Shown here: one piece after another, positions 1 to 17,164 of the stretch
Position numbering within the stretch: the first letter of the stretch is position 1
Layout of the letters: every line of letters begins with the position of its first letter
Source: Polydactylus sextarius
Lineage: Eukaryota; Chordata; Actinopteri; Polynemidae
DNA: 64,000 nucleotides
Assembly (NCBI GenBank): GCA_016801845.1
Contig: CM028916.1
Coordinates: 16,429,514 to 16,493,513, forward strand
Direction of reading: 5' to 3'
Made by a program: the position numbers and the translations under genes
Notes under the pieces: model-generated
Told to the model about the DNA's origin: nothing
What the model saw: only the letters and a program-made list of their open reading frames with translations
Database searches by the model: none

Positions 1-1100
1 AATCATTTTATCTGTAACATTTGCAAAAGATCTTAAAGTCAGACAGGTTAAAAATATTCTCACCTCATGATCCATTTAGTGCCCGTTCCTGGAGCTTCAT
101 CAGATGGCACGTGCCCTGTTGTTATGAAGCTGTAGATATTCAAATTTAATTTAAATATTAACAGACAGTAATTTATTGGAGAAACGGATATGGGGTGTGT
201 TTATTTTTATTTATTCACTTATTTATTTTATTCACTCTAGTTTCCATCTGTGAAATAAAGCATTAAAGTTGCTGTGCAATTGTGCAGGTTTTCTTTTCAG
301 GACAAGAAAAGGCTGTTTGAGTAGAGGACATTTACTGTTGTTGAAGTCCACTTTTATGTTAAGAATAGACTAAGCTTTATTTTCATTATACAATGAAAAT
401 TATACAATGAAATTGGTGTATGTTTGAATTTGCATGCAAAGTTATAAAGATTAAATTTACATAACCTTTAGTGAAATGGAGTTAAGATCCATCATTGTGG
501 TTCAAATAAAGGTGGCTTTCATAAGAAACGGTACGACATTTACAACATAATCATCATGAGTGAGTGTATGTGTCAGCTGTGCAAATTAGTTGGAGGAGTG
601 GGCTACTTTAATTTCCTGTGTGGTCCATCAAACTGTCAACAAAAAATGTTAGTACCGGTAGTTTCCTTGTATCACCTCCAGGTGTCACTGTCTGACTAGC
701 GTCCAAGTGCGTGTGCCAGGGATCAATGAGGTTGGCGTGCAGGCACTCAAACTGTTCATTTCGCACTTGATACATGAAATATGGCGCACGCATTTTTTGA
801 ATTTGAGGTCTCTGGTGCGTCACGACGTACCAAAAGGTTCTATTGTATCCATGGTGAACTGGGAAAAAAACAAAACATTTTTGCCAACTTTAATTCAATA
901 ATTTGTTAAAATCAATATGAAAATACAGTATTTTCAAATTGAAACACAATTGTTAAATTCCACTGCTATTCCACTGCTGGGATATCTAACATATTATATA
1001 GAACCATACGTTTATAAACAATGATAACAGTAATAATTCTCATCTTCACCATGGCGATCCAGGTGTAACCAGTGTCAGCTGATTAGGGAGGAAATGATTA
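1..1100. other. Intergenic, AT-rich, no gene seen
   Basis: No convincing exon is visible on either strand. The small open frames at 608-901 overlap on opposite strands and have no splice sites or recognisable domains. The stretch leads into the promoter of the first ZP-N-like gene. It could be intronic to a larger upstream transcript, such as an IQCJ-SCHIP1 type transcript, but nothing here shows that. Confidence 0.5.
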
Positions 1101-1112
1101 ACCTTTTAACCG

Positions 1113-1145
1113 CAGCTTCTGATTGGCTGATGAGGCACCTGTTAG
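1113..1145 (+). promoter_or_regulatory. Proximal promoter module (CCAAT + E-box) of ZP-N gene 1
   Basis: The sequence TTCTGATTGG (inverted CCAAT) is followed by TGAT and then the E-box CACCTG at 1136-1141. The inverted CCAAT lies about 105 bp before the chosen ATG at 1227. The second paralog has the same TTCTGATTGG-TGAT-CACCTG order 111 bp before its chosen ATG, so the module is conserved between the duplicates. Function is inferred. Confidence 0.5.
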
Positions 1146-1226
1146 GTGGAAACGTTGCCGCACAAATACCCGCGGCAAAGTACTATCTTCCAGCTCTTTG
1201 CATTTACAGGAGTTACGCACAGTAAG

Positions 1227-2960
1227 ATGATGCGCCAAGGAAAACGGAAAAGTGTTAACATTTGTTTAGCCGCAGGTTTTATTCTGGCGTGTTATTTGGC
1301 GCAGACAACAGAGTGTTATCGACTGAGGAAAACTGAAAGACGAGGAGAAGGGCGAAACGGAGCTGATGCGGACAAAACGAAAGCTGTCCAAGAGGGGAAA
1401 ATAGTCTTCGGGAGAGTTTATGACAGAGGATCGGGTCTTGAGGCACAAGGCGTAAACGGGACTGGGACAACTACAATCAGAACAAATATTTCAGTGGAGG
1501 ATGAAACGGCTTATCAAGCAGACTTTGCAGGTAGAAGTCTAATAGTTTCATGGTCTTTGTCTATTACATGCAGTTGTTTCTGTGATTTGTGCGCTCACAT
1601 TTGAACGGTTTCCGCCAGGGTGGTCGCAAGGACAAGCGCAGGATAAGAAATCAAAGGAAGCTTTATGGAAGCGCATGGCGCCCTTTCTGCAATGTGGTTT
1701 AGACCAGATGAAGTTCAGAGCGGTGGGACCTGGAGCGTCTCAGTTTGCAGTGGAACAAGGTAAAGTGATATTCACCTACTGTACCATTCGTGTTACATCA
1801 ATGTTCACCAACTCATAAAGCTTAATTTTTTTTTTTAATACCAAGGAAATGCACCTCCCATGCCTCTTTTCCATGTCCCTTCCACCTGTGGCTACAACAT
1901 GCAGAGGAACTCCCTTGCACTTGTAATGTCGGTTCCATATGATGGCTGCAGCATGGTTCAAGAGGTAGTTTATTAGACAAATGTGAGATGTTTCTATCAC
2001 AATGATGATGTGGCCCCAAATTTCAAGATTTTAAACTCCTCGATCAACTTTGACTATTAGAGGGGTCTAGTTTCTTTAAATGTGCAGTTAAAATAAAGTT
2101 TGTGGATTTTGGGCTCTTTGTTGTACAAAATGGGGAAACTTGAATAATCATTTAGGTGAAAGTTTTTATCTAAACTACCATCTTTTTTCCTCCCCCTCAA
2201 GGGCGGAAGTTATGTTTTGCCATTGCGTTGGCAGGGAGTCCCAGTCTCACTCTCGTGCCCCAAACCTGCAGCACCTGCTCCTACAACTCCTAAACCACAA
2301 AATCCTAAGCCTCAAGCACTGCCACAGATGCCACAGATGCCACAGATGCCACAGATGCCACAGATGCCACAGATGCCACAGATGCCACAGATGCCACAGA
2401 CTTCAAATCCCAAAGGCCACCCATTGTACGTTTTTCCACCTTACATACAGTACCCTCCAATGGTTACACCAGCACCTACAACTCTTAAATTTCCCAAATA
2501 CCCCTTTATGTATCCCTTTAATCCCTACATGCCTTACCCTCTGGTCACAAAGGCACCAACCACTGCATCAACCACTAAAAAGCAGCAACCAGCAGTTCCT
2601 CCAATGTTTCCCCTCTACCCACTTTGGGCCCATCTTTGGCCTCACCGAGGGCCTGTGCCTAAAACTACCAAGGCCCCAAAAACCACAGTGGTCCCAACAA
2701 CTACAGCTAAACCCCCACCATTTCCAGGGTTCCTGCCCTTCCCACCATTTCCATATCCTTTTTTTCCACCCCCATTTTTCCCTCCCTATCCACAATATCC
2801 AACTCTTAAGCCAGTGACAACGACTACAAAACCTCAAATTACCACAACAAGAAAACCAGACCCTGTGACTCCAGTGCCACATGTTCACCCACATTTTCAT
2901 GGCCACTATCAATTTCCCTATATGCCATTTCCCATGCCCTACCCTGCTCCTTCTGGCTAG
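1227..2960 (+). CDS. Secreted ZP-N-like domain protein with Pro/Thr-rich tail, copy 1
   Basis: I do not recognise a named gene. Four exons join in frame: 1227-1530, 1619-1759, 1846-1964 and 2202-2960 (440 aa, phases 1/1/0). The start at 1227 (MMRQGK) gives a hydrophobic signal peptide ending near TTECY. An in-frame ATG at 1146 is less likely because it would precede the signal sequence. Cysteines at 127, 163, 183 and 207, with the motif VPYDGC and then GGSYVLPLRWQGVPV, resemble a single ZP-N half-domain as found in egg-coat proteins. No ZP-C half, furin site or membrane anchor follows. The rest is a Pro/Thr/Tyr-rich tail with TTTKP blocks and a run of MPQ repeats, ending YPAPSG. AATAAA lies shortly after the stop, near 2977. 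The next gene at 5220 is a paralog with identical cysteine spacing. An egg-envelope role is plausible but inferred. Confidence 0.72.
2322..2400 (+). repeat. Coding minisatellite (CCACAGATG), about 8.8 copies
   Basis: A perfect 9-bp tandem repeat lies inside exon 4 of the first ZP-N-like gene and encodes a Met-Pro-Gln tripeptide run. The unit is a multiple of three, so copy changes keep the frame. It is absent from the paralog. Confidence 0.9.
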
Positions 2961-3737
2961 CCTGCTGAAATGTGTAATAAATGGTTGGACTAAGATACAT
3001 GGCTCAGACTGTAGTGTATATGTTGTGAAATTCTTTTGGGCAGTTGATGGGTTAGTGTGGAAATATTGGTGTGCTTGATTCTGAGGATACTAATAGTAAC
3101 TAGTATCCCTGAAAACATTTTGCTTGACAGTAGTCCTTGGACACGTCAAATGGCTCTACTTGTTGTCTTGGGGAAGAAGGAAAAAAAAAAAAAAATGAGC
3201 GTTTTTGCTGCATTGTAACTGAGAGCCTCTAGCATTTACCATGGCTTACCTAGCCAGAAATATGCTTATGGGCACAAGCTGTAACTGAGTAAATGTAAGC
3301 GTTAGTTGAAATTAATAAAATGAAGTAATCATTAAAGTTTTGAGTTCAGAAACACTCCCTGTGTATTTTTATATCCTTTTGGTTTTGTGAGGATACTGAA
3401 GGACCACACCTCAATATCCTATATACCACACCTAATCAAATTGTTTTAGCTGCATTTAGTGATTTTTTTTTTTTTTTTTTTTTTTTTTTGAAATGACAGG
3501 AAAGTGAACTTAATTACTGATTCTAAACTCCTAAAAAGTAAGTTGACATGAGTGGTCTAAAGGGGAAAGGGCAACATTTCTAAAAGAGTGTTGGTGATTT
3601 ATCAAGCTCCATGGCATTAAAACCGATTAAAGCAATGGATTCTGTGGTCCTCCTGTTTTGTTCCTTGTTCTCCTGTTTTCAGTATGGAAAAATTGGATTT
3701 TGCGTCCTGTTTATGCGGTTTAATTAATGTTGTTGAT

Positions 3738-3895
3738 AAAAACAACTGGGTGAGTGGCTAAGGCACACCATGTTGGCGTACATGCCATGCTGATGTTCGC
3801 CGTTTCGAATACTGACCGAGTTGACCTTTCCTGCGTGTCCCTCCCCCATTCTCCTCCCTGTTTCCTGTCTCTCTGATTAAAAAATCTATTAAATC
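3738..3895 (+). mobile_element. tRNA-derived SINE-like fragment
   Basis: An A-box-like stretch (GAGTGGCTAAGGCAC) is followed about 55 bp later by a B-box-like GTTTCGAATAC. A CT-rich body (TTTCCTGCGTGTCCCTCCCC, then TCCCTGTTTCCTGTCTCTC) comes next. This order of polymerase III boxes and the CT-rich tail is typical of tRNA-related SINEs dispersed in fish genomes. Ends are approximate and the copy appears diverged. Confidence 0.55.
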
Positions 3896-3953
3896 TATTA
3901 TTACTATTATTTTTTGGGGGCAAAAATGCCCCCCAAAAATAATAGTAATAATA
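3896..3953. repeat. Inverted repeat with 27-bp arms, 4-bp loop
   Basis: The left arm, beginning TATTATTACTATTATTTT and ending GGGGGCA, is the reverse complement of the right arm with one mismatch, around an AAAA loop. It directly follows the SINE-like fragment. Confidence 0.85.
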
Positions 3954-5099
3954 ATTAAAAAAAAAAAAAAAAAAAACAGAGCTGTGTAACAATTTCCCGA
4001 GGGGGACGTATCTATTGATTTTTATTTTTTTTTTTTTTTTTTTAATTCATGCTCTCAGTTGTCAAAGTTGTCCAAGTACACATCACAGCAGCTCTAAAAC
4101 AAGTCATCTGGAGATGTATAGTTTAATGTGTTTCTTTATTTTCATGTCACATTTCCTTATTCTTTTATCCTTTTTTACATCCTCATAAATATTTCTACTA
4201 TATTGTTTTTGTTCTAAATTATTTGCTCGATTCTACTTTAGGCAGGCTATCTCTGTGATTTTCTAAATTGTGAAAATTAAGGTTCATTTAAGGTGACAAA
4301 ATTAATTACATTTAAGGGAGCAAAAGCATAGTTCATAATAGCATCTTTCACATTGGTAAATTGATAAACTAGAATCTGTAGATTTTTAAGTTTTATGTTT
4401 ACACTTATTTTATGTTGGATAAATGTTGAGTGATAAAACAAAATAAGATCCCATTATTGATCTGAAATTTGTGTGCAAAAATAATTTATTCCATGATCAT
4501 TTGTTTCAAAATAATTTAAATTTGATTCCTGTATCATGTCCATGTTTATGTTGTATCTTTTATAAACCTTTAATCTTTTTTTTACTATACAGGAGCAATA
4601 GTTTATTTTTTTATTTTGTAGAATATTATAGTAATGGGTATATAAAAAGCTCACGACATAAAAACTAAAATGTTGCATGCACTGGTTCTGAACTGGAGTT
4701 GTGTAGCTCTTTTCTCTGTTGTACCATTAGAAGTTATTTCAGCTCTACCAGTATTGTGTAGATCTGTATTATTTTTGTCTCTACATATTCACTGGCACTA
4801 TCAATATAGTCATCAGTAGTATCAAAGAAACAATATTGTACTGCAAATATTCATGCATGTAACAAAAACATAAAATTCCCTTCCCTTCCCTTAACAAAGA
4901 CAAATATTCACATCACTTCTCATCATCACAAATAACCTGACAAATAAATGGAATGTCTCCCATTTTATGTCTTATGATAAATATGTCCTGAATATGATAA
5001 ACATCTCTAGTGACCTAAGGCAATGTTGAAATTAAACGAGTTTAACCAGGTCCACCTGTTCCTGACCTTAATTGACACAGGTGTAGGCTGTAGCTAAAG

Positions 5100-5128
5100 T
5101 TGATTCTGATTGGGTGATCACCTGGTGC
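5100..5128 (+). promoter_or_regulatory. Proximal promoter module (CCAAT + E-box) of ZP-N gene 2
   Basis: The sequence TTCTGATTGGGTGATCACCTG matches the module upstream of the first paralog, with the same inverted CCAAT followed by CACCTG. A further CACCTG lies at 5053-5058. The distance to the ATG at 5220 mirrors copy 1, and this supports that start over the in-frame ATG at 5157. Confidence 0.5.
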
Positions 5129-5219
5129 CAATATGTAGCAGTATGAAAAGCTGACGATGAATTTTTTTGCTGTGTCCTTGTCAAGTGCTGCCCATCTGAT
5201 CTGGGTTTGTGGCTCCAGT

Positions 5220-6939
5220 ATGGCAGGTGAAGATGGAAGGAGCCTCAGATCATTTCAAACTGTAGCAGTCATTTTGCTCCTGTGCTATTTGTTCCCCAGT
5301 TTAACTTGTTTTAGCTTGCGATGGCAGGGTGAAAGAGCACAACAGGGCAAGGTAGCTAGTGAGGCTGCAGTGGCAGAGGTACGAATTGGAAGCATACTCT
5401 TTAATGGAAAATTCATAAAGTCAGAATCTGCCTCCGACACTGCCAGTGAGAATGGACTCCTGCATGTTGATTCAAGTCAACTGGATGCCACAGGTGAGGT
5501 TCTGCTGCTTTTTGTTATTTGCTAAGTAGATAAAGTGTATGTAAATACTATGGTGAACACACTTAAAATCTTTGTACCTAAAAATTCTACAGAGATGGCA
5601 CAGCTGAAGGATGATGCGGTTAATGAAATGGCATGGAGGCGCTTGAACCCTACTCTGCACTGTGGTCAAACCAAGATGAAGTTTAAAGCCATGGGAGGTG
5701 GAACTACTAATTTACAACTAAAAATGGGTATTGCAACAAAACCGAAATTATCTAATAAAACAAGATGTTCTAAAAACTTGATACGTTTGCATAGAATAAA
5801 TGCTTTATTCTCCCTCTTAGGCAATGCACATGCACTTTCTCTGAGCCAGGTGCCTGAGACCTGTAGATATTCCTTGCAGCAGAATGCACTGGGTCTTGTT
5901 TTGGTTGTGTCTTATGATGGCTGCAATGTGATGCAGGAGGTATGTGCTTAGTTGATTAACTAGCAGAAGCTTTTTGGCAACTGGCAAAACCAATGTTCAA
6001 TCTATTTGAGTAAATTTTGGCATTACTAAATGGATGTCCTAAAATTTCAGATTATTGCTACTTGTGTTTGTTTTTGTTTGTTGTTTTGCCTTTTAAAAAG
6101 ATGAATTGATTTATTAATATAAAACTGCTAAACTACAGATTAAATATTCAAAAAATTGCTTGCTATTCCTGTTTCAGAATGGAAACTATGTGCTGCCAAT
6201 GACTTGGCTGGGGACTCCAGTGACCTTCATCTGCCCCATCTCACATCCTGACACAAAATCTGATTCCATGAGCCCCGAGTCTACTCCGTATCCCCAGCAC
6301 CTTTATCGTCATAGAAGACATGCAAAACTGCCCTTTTACAACTACAATCCTCTCTATAAGGCCTATTTGTGGTATTACATGTCTTTAATGAGACCAAAGC
6401 CTACCACTGCTTCAACTACTGTTAAGCCAACCAAAACAACTACCACTATCAAGCCTTCAATAAAGAAACCTCAAGTTTATTCTCTTAGATATCCATATCC
6501 GTACAACCCATATTACCCTTATTACTTCTACTACCTACTCCCAAATCTTCCAGGCAAGAACCCTGCGCAAACCACCAGACCCAGCACTACTACCACCACG
6601 ACCACACCCAAAATGACTACGAAAACTCAAAAACCATCAATACCCCTTTACTATCCATATTTTCCGTATTTCCCCTACCCTCCTATAGGACAATCGGGAA
6701 ACCCAGATGTTAACTACTACCATATCATCCAGCATATCTATGGAAAGCCTCCAAATCCAGGTCAACCAATGAAAACTACTCAGGCTCCTACAGTCACAAC
6801 AAGGCCAGTTAACCCCACTAAACCCAGTTCTGCGAGTCCTAAATCAAGTCCTGCGATGACGACGACGACGACGAACGACTACAACGACAAAAAAAACAAC
6901 TACCACTGCAAAAACAACCAAAAAACAGGTTCCCAATAA
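5220..6939 (+). CDS. Secreted ZP-N-like domain protein with Thr/Pro-rich tail, copy 2 (frameshifted 3' end)
   Basis: This is a paralog of the gene at 1227 with the same four-exon structure: 5220-5493, 5593-5727, 5821-5939 and 6178-6939 (429 aa as read). Exon 3 is 119 bp in both copies. Cysteines at 115, 151, 171 and 195 have spacing identical to copy 1 (36, 20, 24). VSYDGC and NGNYVLPMTWLGTPV correspond to VPYDGC and GGSYVLPLRWQGVPV. A signal peptide follows MAGEDGR. An in-frame ATG at 5157 could extend the N terminus, but copy-1 alignment and promoter spacing favour 5220. The tail is rich in Thr, Pro and Tyr. The frame closes at 6939 just after a ACG/A-rich run. The +1 frame from there stays open to 7174 with the same composition, so a 1-nt insertion near 6874 or sequencing error is likely. 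Function is unknown; an egg-coat role is inferred. Confidence 0.7.
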
Positions 6940-7345
6940 AACAACCAGTAGCAACTACCCAGGCCCATGGAGTCCATATGTACAGTATCAAAATCTCCCC
7001 TTCCCTCCATATGTTTCATACCAATTAAAAAAGGGCAAAATCCCAGATTACTGGAAAAACATGCCTCGGTCTGGTTACAAATCTGGACTCCAGGAACCTG
7101 GATATCCTCCTTCAGGCTTTCACTACTGGCATCCAGGGCAATGGTTTTCCCACACAGGACAGTCCTCGGTTTGACTAAAAAACAACTTGCAACCTAAAGG
7201 AGCCTGAACTTCACAAGGTAATATAACTAAGTATTTACATTACAACAAATCCTTTACATCTCTAATCTATGTTTCTGTTTGTCTTTCAGGGGCTGGTCCT
7301 GTAATATTAGCCTTGAATAAACATGTTTTTTATGGATGTTGAATA
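6940..7345 (+). other. Displaced C-terminus and 3' UTR of ZP-N gene 2
   Basis: The frame shifted by +1 relative to the annotated CDS encodes a Pro/Tyr/Trp-rich stretch (for example NYPGPWSPYVQYQN) and ends at TGA 7172-7174. It is followed by a donor GTAATA at 7219, an acceptor TTTCAG at about 7289, and AATAAA near 7316. The 3' UTR therefore appears to contain an intron. Confidence 0.55.
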
Positions 7346-8735
7346 TTGGTGTCATTCATGCTTAATCCGAGTAACTTTTTCGCATATACCTGGGGGTGGT
7401 GTGACGCTGTAGGACAAGGAAATCAAGACTGATCTTGTTGATGGGAACTCTTGAAAAGTTTAGACATTTCTGGTTTGTTTGCTCAGCAATAATAGACAGG
7501 TGGTTGAATTCAAAGGACTAAATATTAAAATTGGAGTTTACCAAGAGAGAAACCTGATGCAGGGGTTGCCAAACACAACAGACTAAACCTCAAATCAAGT
7601 TCTTACAAAGGCTGCCTTTAACAATGCCTGGCCTAACGATGTAACTGGGAGGCTCAATGATTGATTGTGCACACTAAACAAAATGCAAAAAAATGCACTT
7701 TTGCATTTTTCAAGTAAATGGTCTCAGTGACCTGAAAACGGTGTTGTGGTACATCTTTGATAATTAAAAAAAAAGCATGGTAAACATAACCATGCTGTTG
7801 GTCCATGCTGTTGCAGGTTGGTTCTGAATTAACATCGTAAAATGAGAAATTATCTCGGCCATGCAACCAAGACTTCATCTCTTACTTTGTCTCACATTTA
7901 TGTTTTCAAATATCTATAAATGTTGCTGTGATTAAATCCAGCAAACCTACACTGATGCAGTACACGCACCCCATTCTGTCAGTTCCTATATTTCCACATG
8001 GTGGTATCTCCTCTGGTCATCTTCTAATGCCATACACATCGCTGAACCTAAACTACACGTGACAACAGAGATGCGCAGCGCTAGTCCTTTTAGAAAGCAT
8101 GAATGCTTGTCTGTATTTTCTCCTTTTCATTTACTAGATGCAGTTCTTGAGTGCTAGACAGAATTGTAGAGCACTGAGCTCAGGGACAAATATTGGAGCA
8201 AGAAATCCTAAAATTCTTCAAAATTCTTGAGTATCCATCATTGCTGTACTTTTTGCTTTGTTATGATTGCTGATTTTGCTTCAAGCATCATAAAGAGAGG
8301 TTGCATGTCTTCATTGTATAGGTAAGTACAGCATGGTATAAATTTTACTTTTTTAGTTAAGTCATTTATCCACTTGTGGTTCACAGACATTACAGTAATT
8401 TATGCTGTTTTATTAGATTGAAATGAGACAAAGTATGGACAATAAGAACAGGACCATCGTATCAACATATAGACATGTTTAATCATATTGAATGTTTAAG
8501 TTAATGTCACATTTTTTAAATTGTTTTTTATTATTATTATTAATCTCTACTTTCACAGGAAAATAAAAGGCTCAATGGAGATAAAAAAGGTTGATACTGC
8601 CAGTGTTCAAATGGTTGATTTCAGCCAGAGATCTGTCCCCCAGATCTGAAAATCTCAGTCTGTCTGGCCATATTCACAGCCAGAGCACTTATCCCCTCCC
8701 CCGAACGTGACATTTGTCCCACCCACTCCTGACAG
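7346..8735. other. Intergenic or schip1 5' flank, no gene seen
   Basis: AT-rich sequence with no exon that I can support. It precedes the first schip1-associated exon, which begins at 8736 or 8745. Confidence 0.5.
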
Positions 8736-8744
8736 TTTGTCTTC

Positions 8745-8987
8745 ATGGAGGACTATGATGTGGATATGGATGAGGAAGAAGAGGGAGAAGTATTCATAAG
8801 AAAGGCCACAGCAGGCCACTGGTGGGATGACTGTGGAGATGATGGCAACTGTGACACACAACACCAGAGAGGAGGAAGAGGCTGCATTGTTAACAGTCGC
8901 AGCTGGGCTGAAGAGCTCCAGCATATCTTTGCATCACAGACAGAAGACTGTTACAGTGGAGGGCGAAGCAGACTCTCCAGCATCTCT
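8745..8987 (+). CDS. schip1: Candidate alternative 5' coding exon of schip1 (acidic)
   Basis: The open frame starts MEDYDVDMDEEEEGE and ends ...RLSSIS at a strong donor (GTGAGT, 8988) in phase 0. The second schip1 exon at 12252 starts in phase 0 with AQRNERES, so splicing gives SSIS-AQRNERES. This resembles STS-AQKNERES in the long mammalian SCHIP1 form. A candidate acceptor (CTGACAG, ending 8735) would keep the frame open if the exon is internal. The exon is very acidic and then Gly/Arg/Cys-mixed, with no known domain. It could be a first exon or an internal exon of a longer IQCJ-SCHIP1 type transcript. Confidence 0.55.
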
Positions 8988-9924
8988 GTGAGTGACTGAC
9001 TTTCTCCTTTTTCACTGCACAAACACAAACACCAAACTCCACTACATCTTCAAACCACTAGAAAAAAAGATAGACAATATCAAGACAAAGATCTACATTT
9101 CTCCAAATAGTAGACTTCTAAAAGTATTAGATAAACCCAAACTGTCTTATGTCAGAAAATGAAATGATCAACAGCTGCTGATGTTTAACATAACAATTTT
9201 TACACGATCACATTAACAATCGAAGACAATACTATCTGGTTTCTGTATGTAGATACAGTTTATGATTGTAATGACTGAGAGGAGTATGTGGCACAGAGTC
9301 GGAGATGTCTGGCTCCTGATGCTGATGAACAGTGAAATATGATTCAAAATGCAGTTTAATCATCCCACTGCTGCACTATGACACAGCACTGTGGGAACTA
9401 TATCCTTTAGTTTGTATATGTGTTTATATGTGTATGTGTGTTTGTGTTTCATGCATGCACGTGTGAGCATGTGCGTCCCGTTCTTCTGTGTTTCTCTTAT
9501 GGCTCATCACGCTTGAATCTGTGATGTGGAATGGGGCTGAGCGGAGATTTCTTTAGGAGACAAAACAAACGGATAGTGTGTTATTAAAAATTCACTGCTC
9601 TGCTTTGGGCCAAGATGCAGACGCCATGGCGGTGCTGCTGAAAAGTGCTGACATTTAATAGAGGAGTTTTCATTGATCAGTTGTGGCCTCTTTAATGGTT
9701 TTCTTCTCCAGTGTTGCAGCCTCGTTTGTCACACTATGTTTAGCCTGGCCTTTTAGCTAAATACATCACTCTGCCCTTACGTCTGCCTCCTTATTTGGAT
9801 ACAGATTTCTAGAAGCTGTTTGTCCCTTTTCTTCTGATAAGGGAAAGATATAGAGGAGAGAAAGCATGTGAGGAAGATGGAGGAACAGATAACAGATCAG
9901 GAGAGCTGTGGCAGCACTGAGCAG

Positions 9925-10157
9925 CTGTCTCTCCCCTCCCTCCTCCATTTCTCTCTCCTCCTCCGCTTCCGTCTCTTCCCACTCTTTCCTCTCCTGCTCC
10001 CACACTGCCCCCCTCCTTTTTCTCGCCTGACTCTCTCCTCCCTCCCTTCCCTCGCTCTTCTGCACGGAGCTGCAGTACATGAGAGGGTCTCCTGGGTTTA
10101 GCTTCACCGCAGTGTAGAGAAGGGCACGACGGCTGTATTAGTACGATGCGCTGAAGG
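9925..10157 (+). promoter_or_regulatory. Pyrimidine-tract promoter region of short schip1 form
   Basis: About 130 bp of nearly uninterrupted C/T (9927-10060) lies upstream of the first exon with ATG at 10158. A two-codon reading frame (ATGCGCTGA at 10146) sits just before the start. Promoter function is inferred from position. Confidence 0.4.

Positions 10158-17164
<7,007 letters not shown>

Larger units (their letters stand above)
2961..5040. other. Intergenic spacer between the two ZP-N paralogs
   Basis: No gene is seen. The spacer holds poly-A and poly-T runs (about 3180, 3463-3489 and 4027-4043), a tRNA-derived SINE-like fragment at 3738-3895, a strong inverted repeat at 3896-3953 and otherwise AT-rich sequence. 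Confidence 0.55.

Noticed and set aside
2140..2817. Cys-His-Arg repeat open frame overlapping exon 4 of ZP-N gene 1
   Set aside because: Alternative frame of the CCACAGATG minisatellite. The MPQ frame joins correctly to the upstream exons and ends near a poly-A signal.
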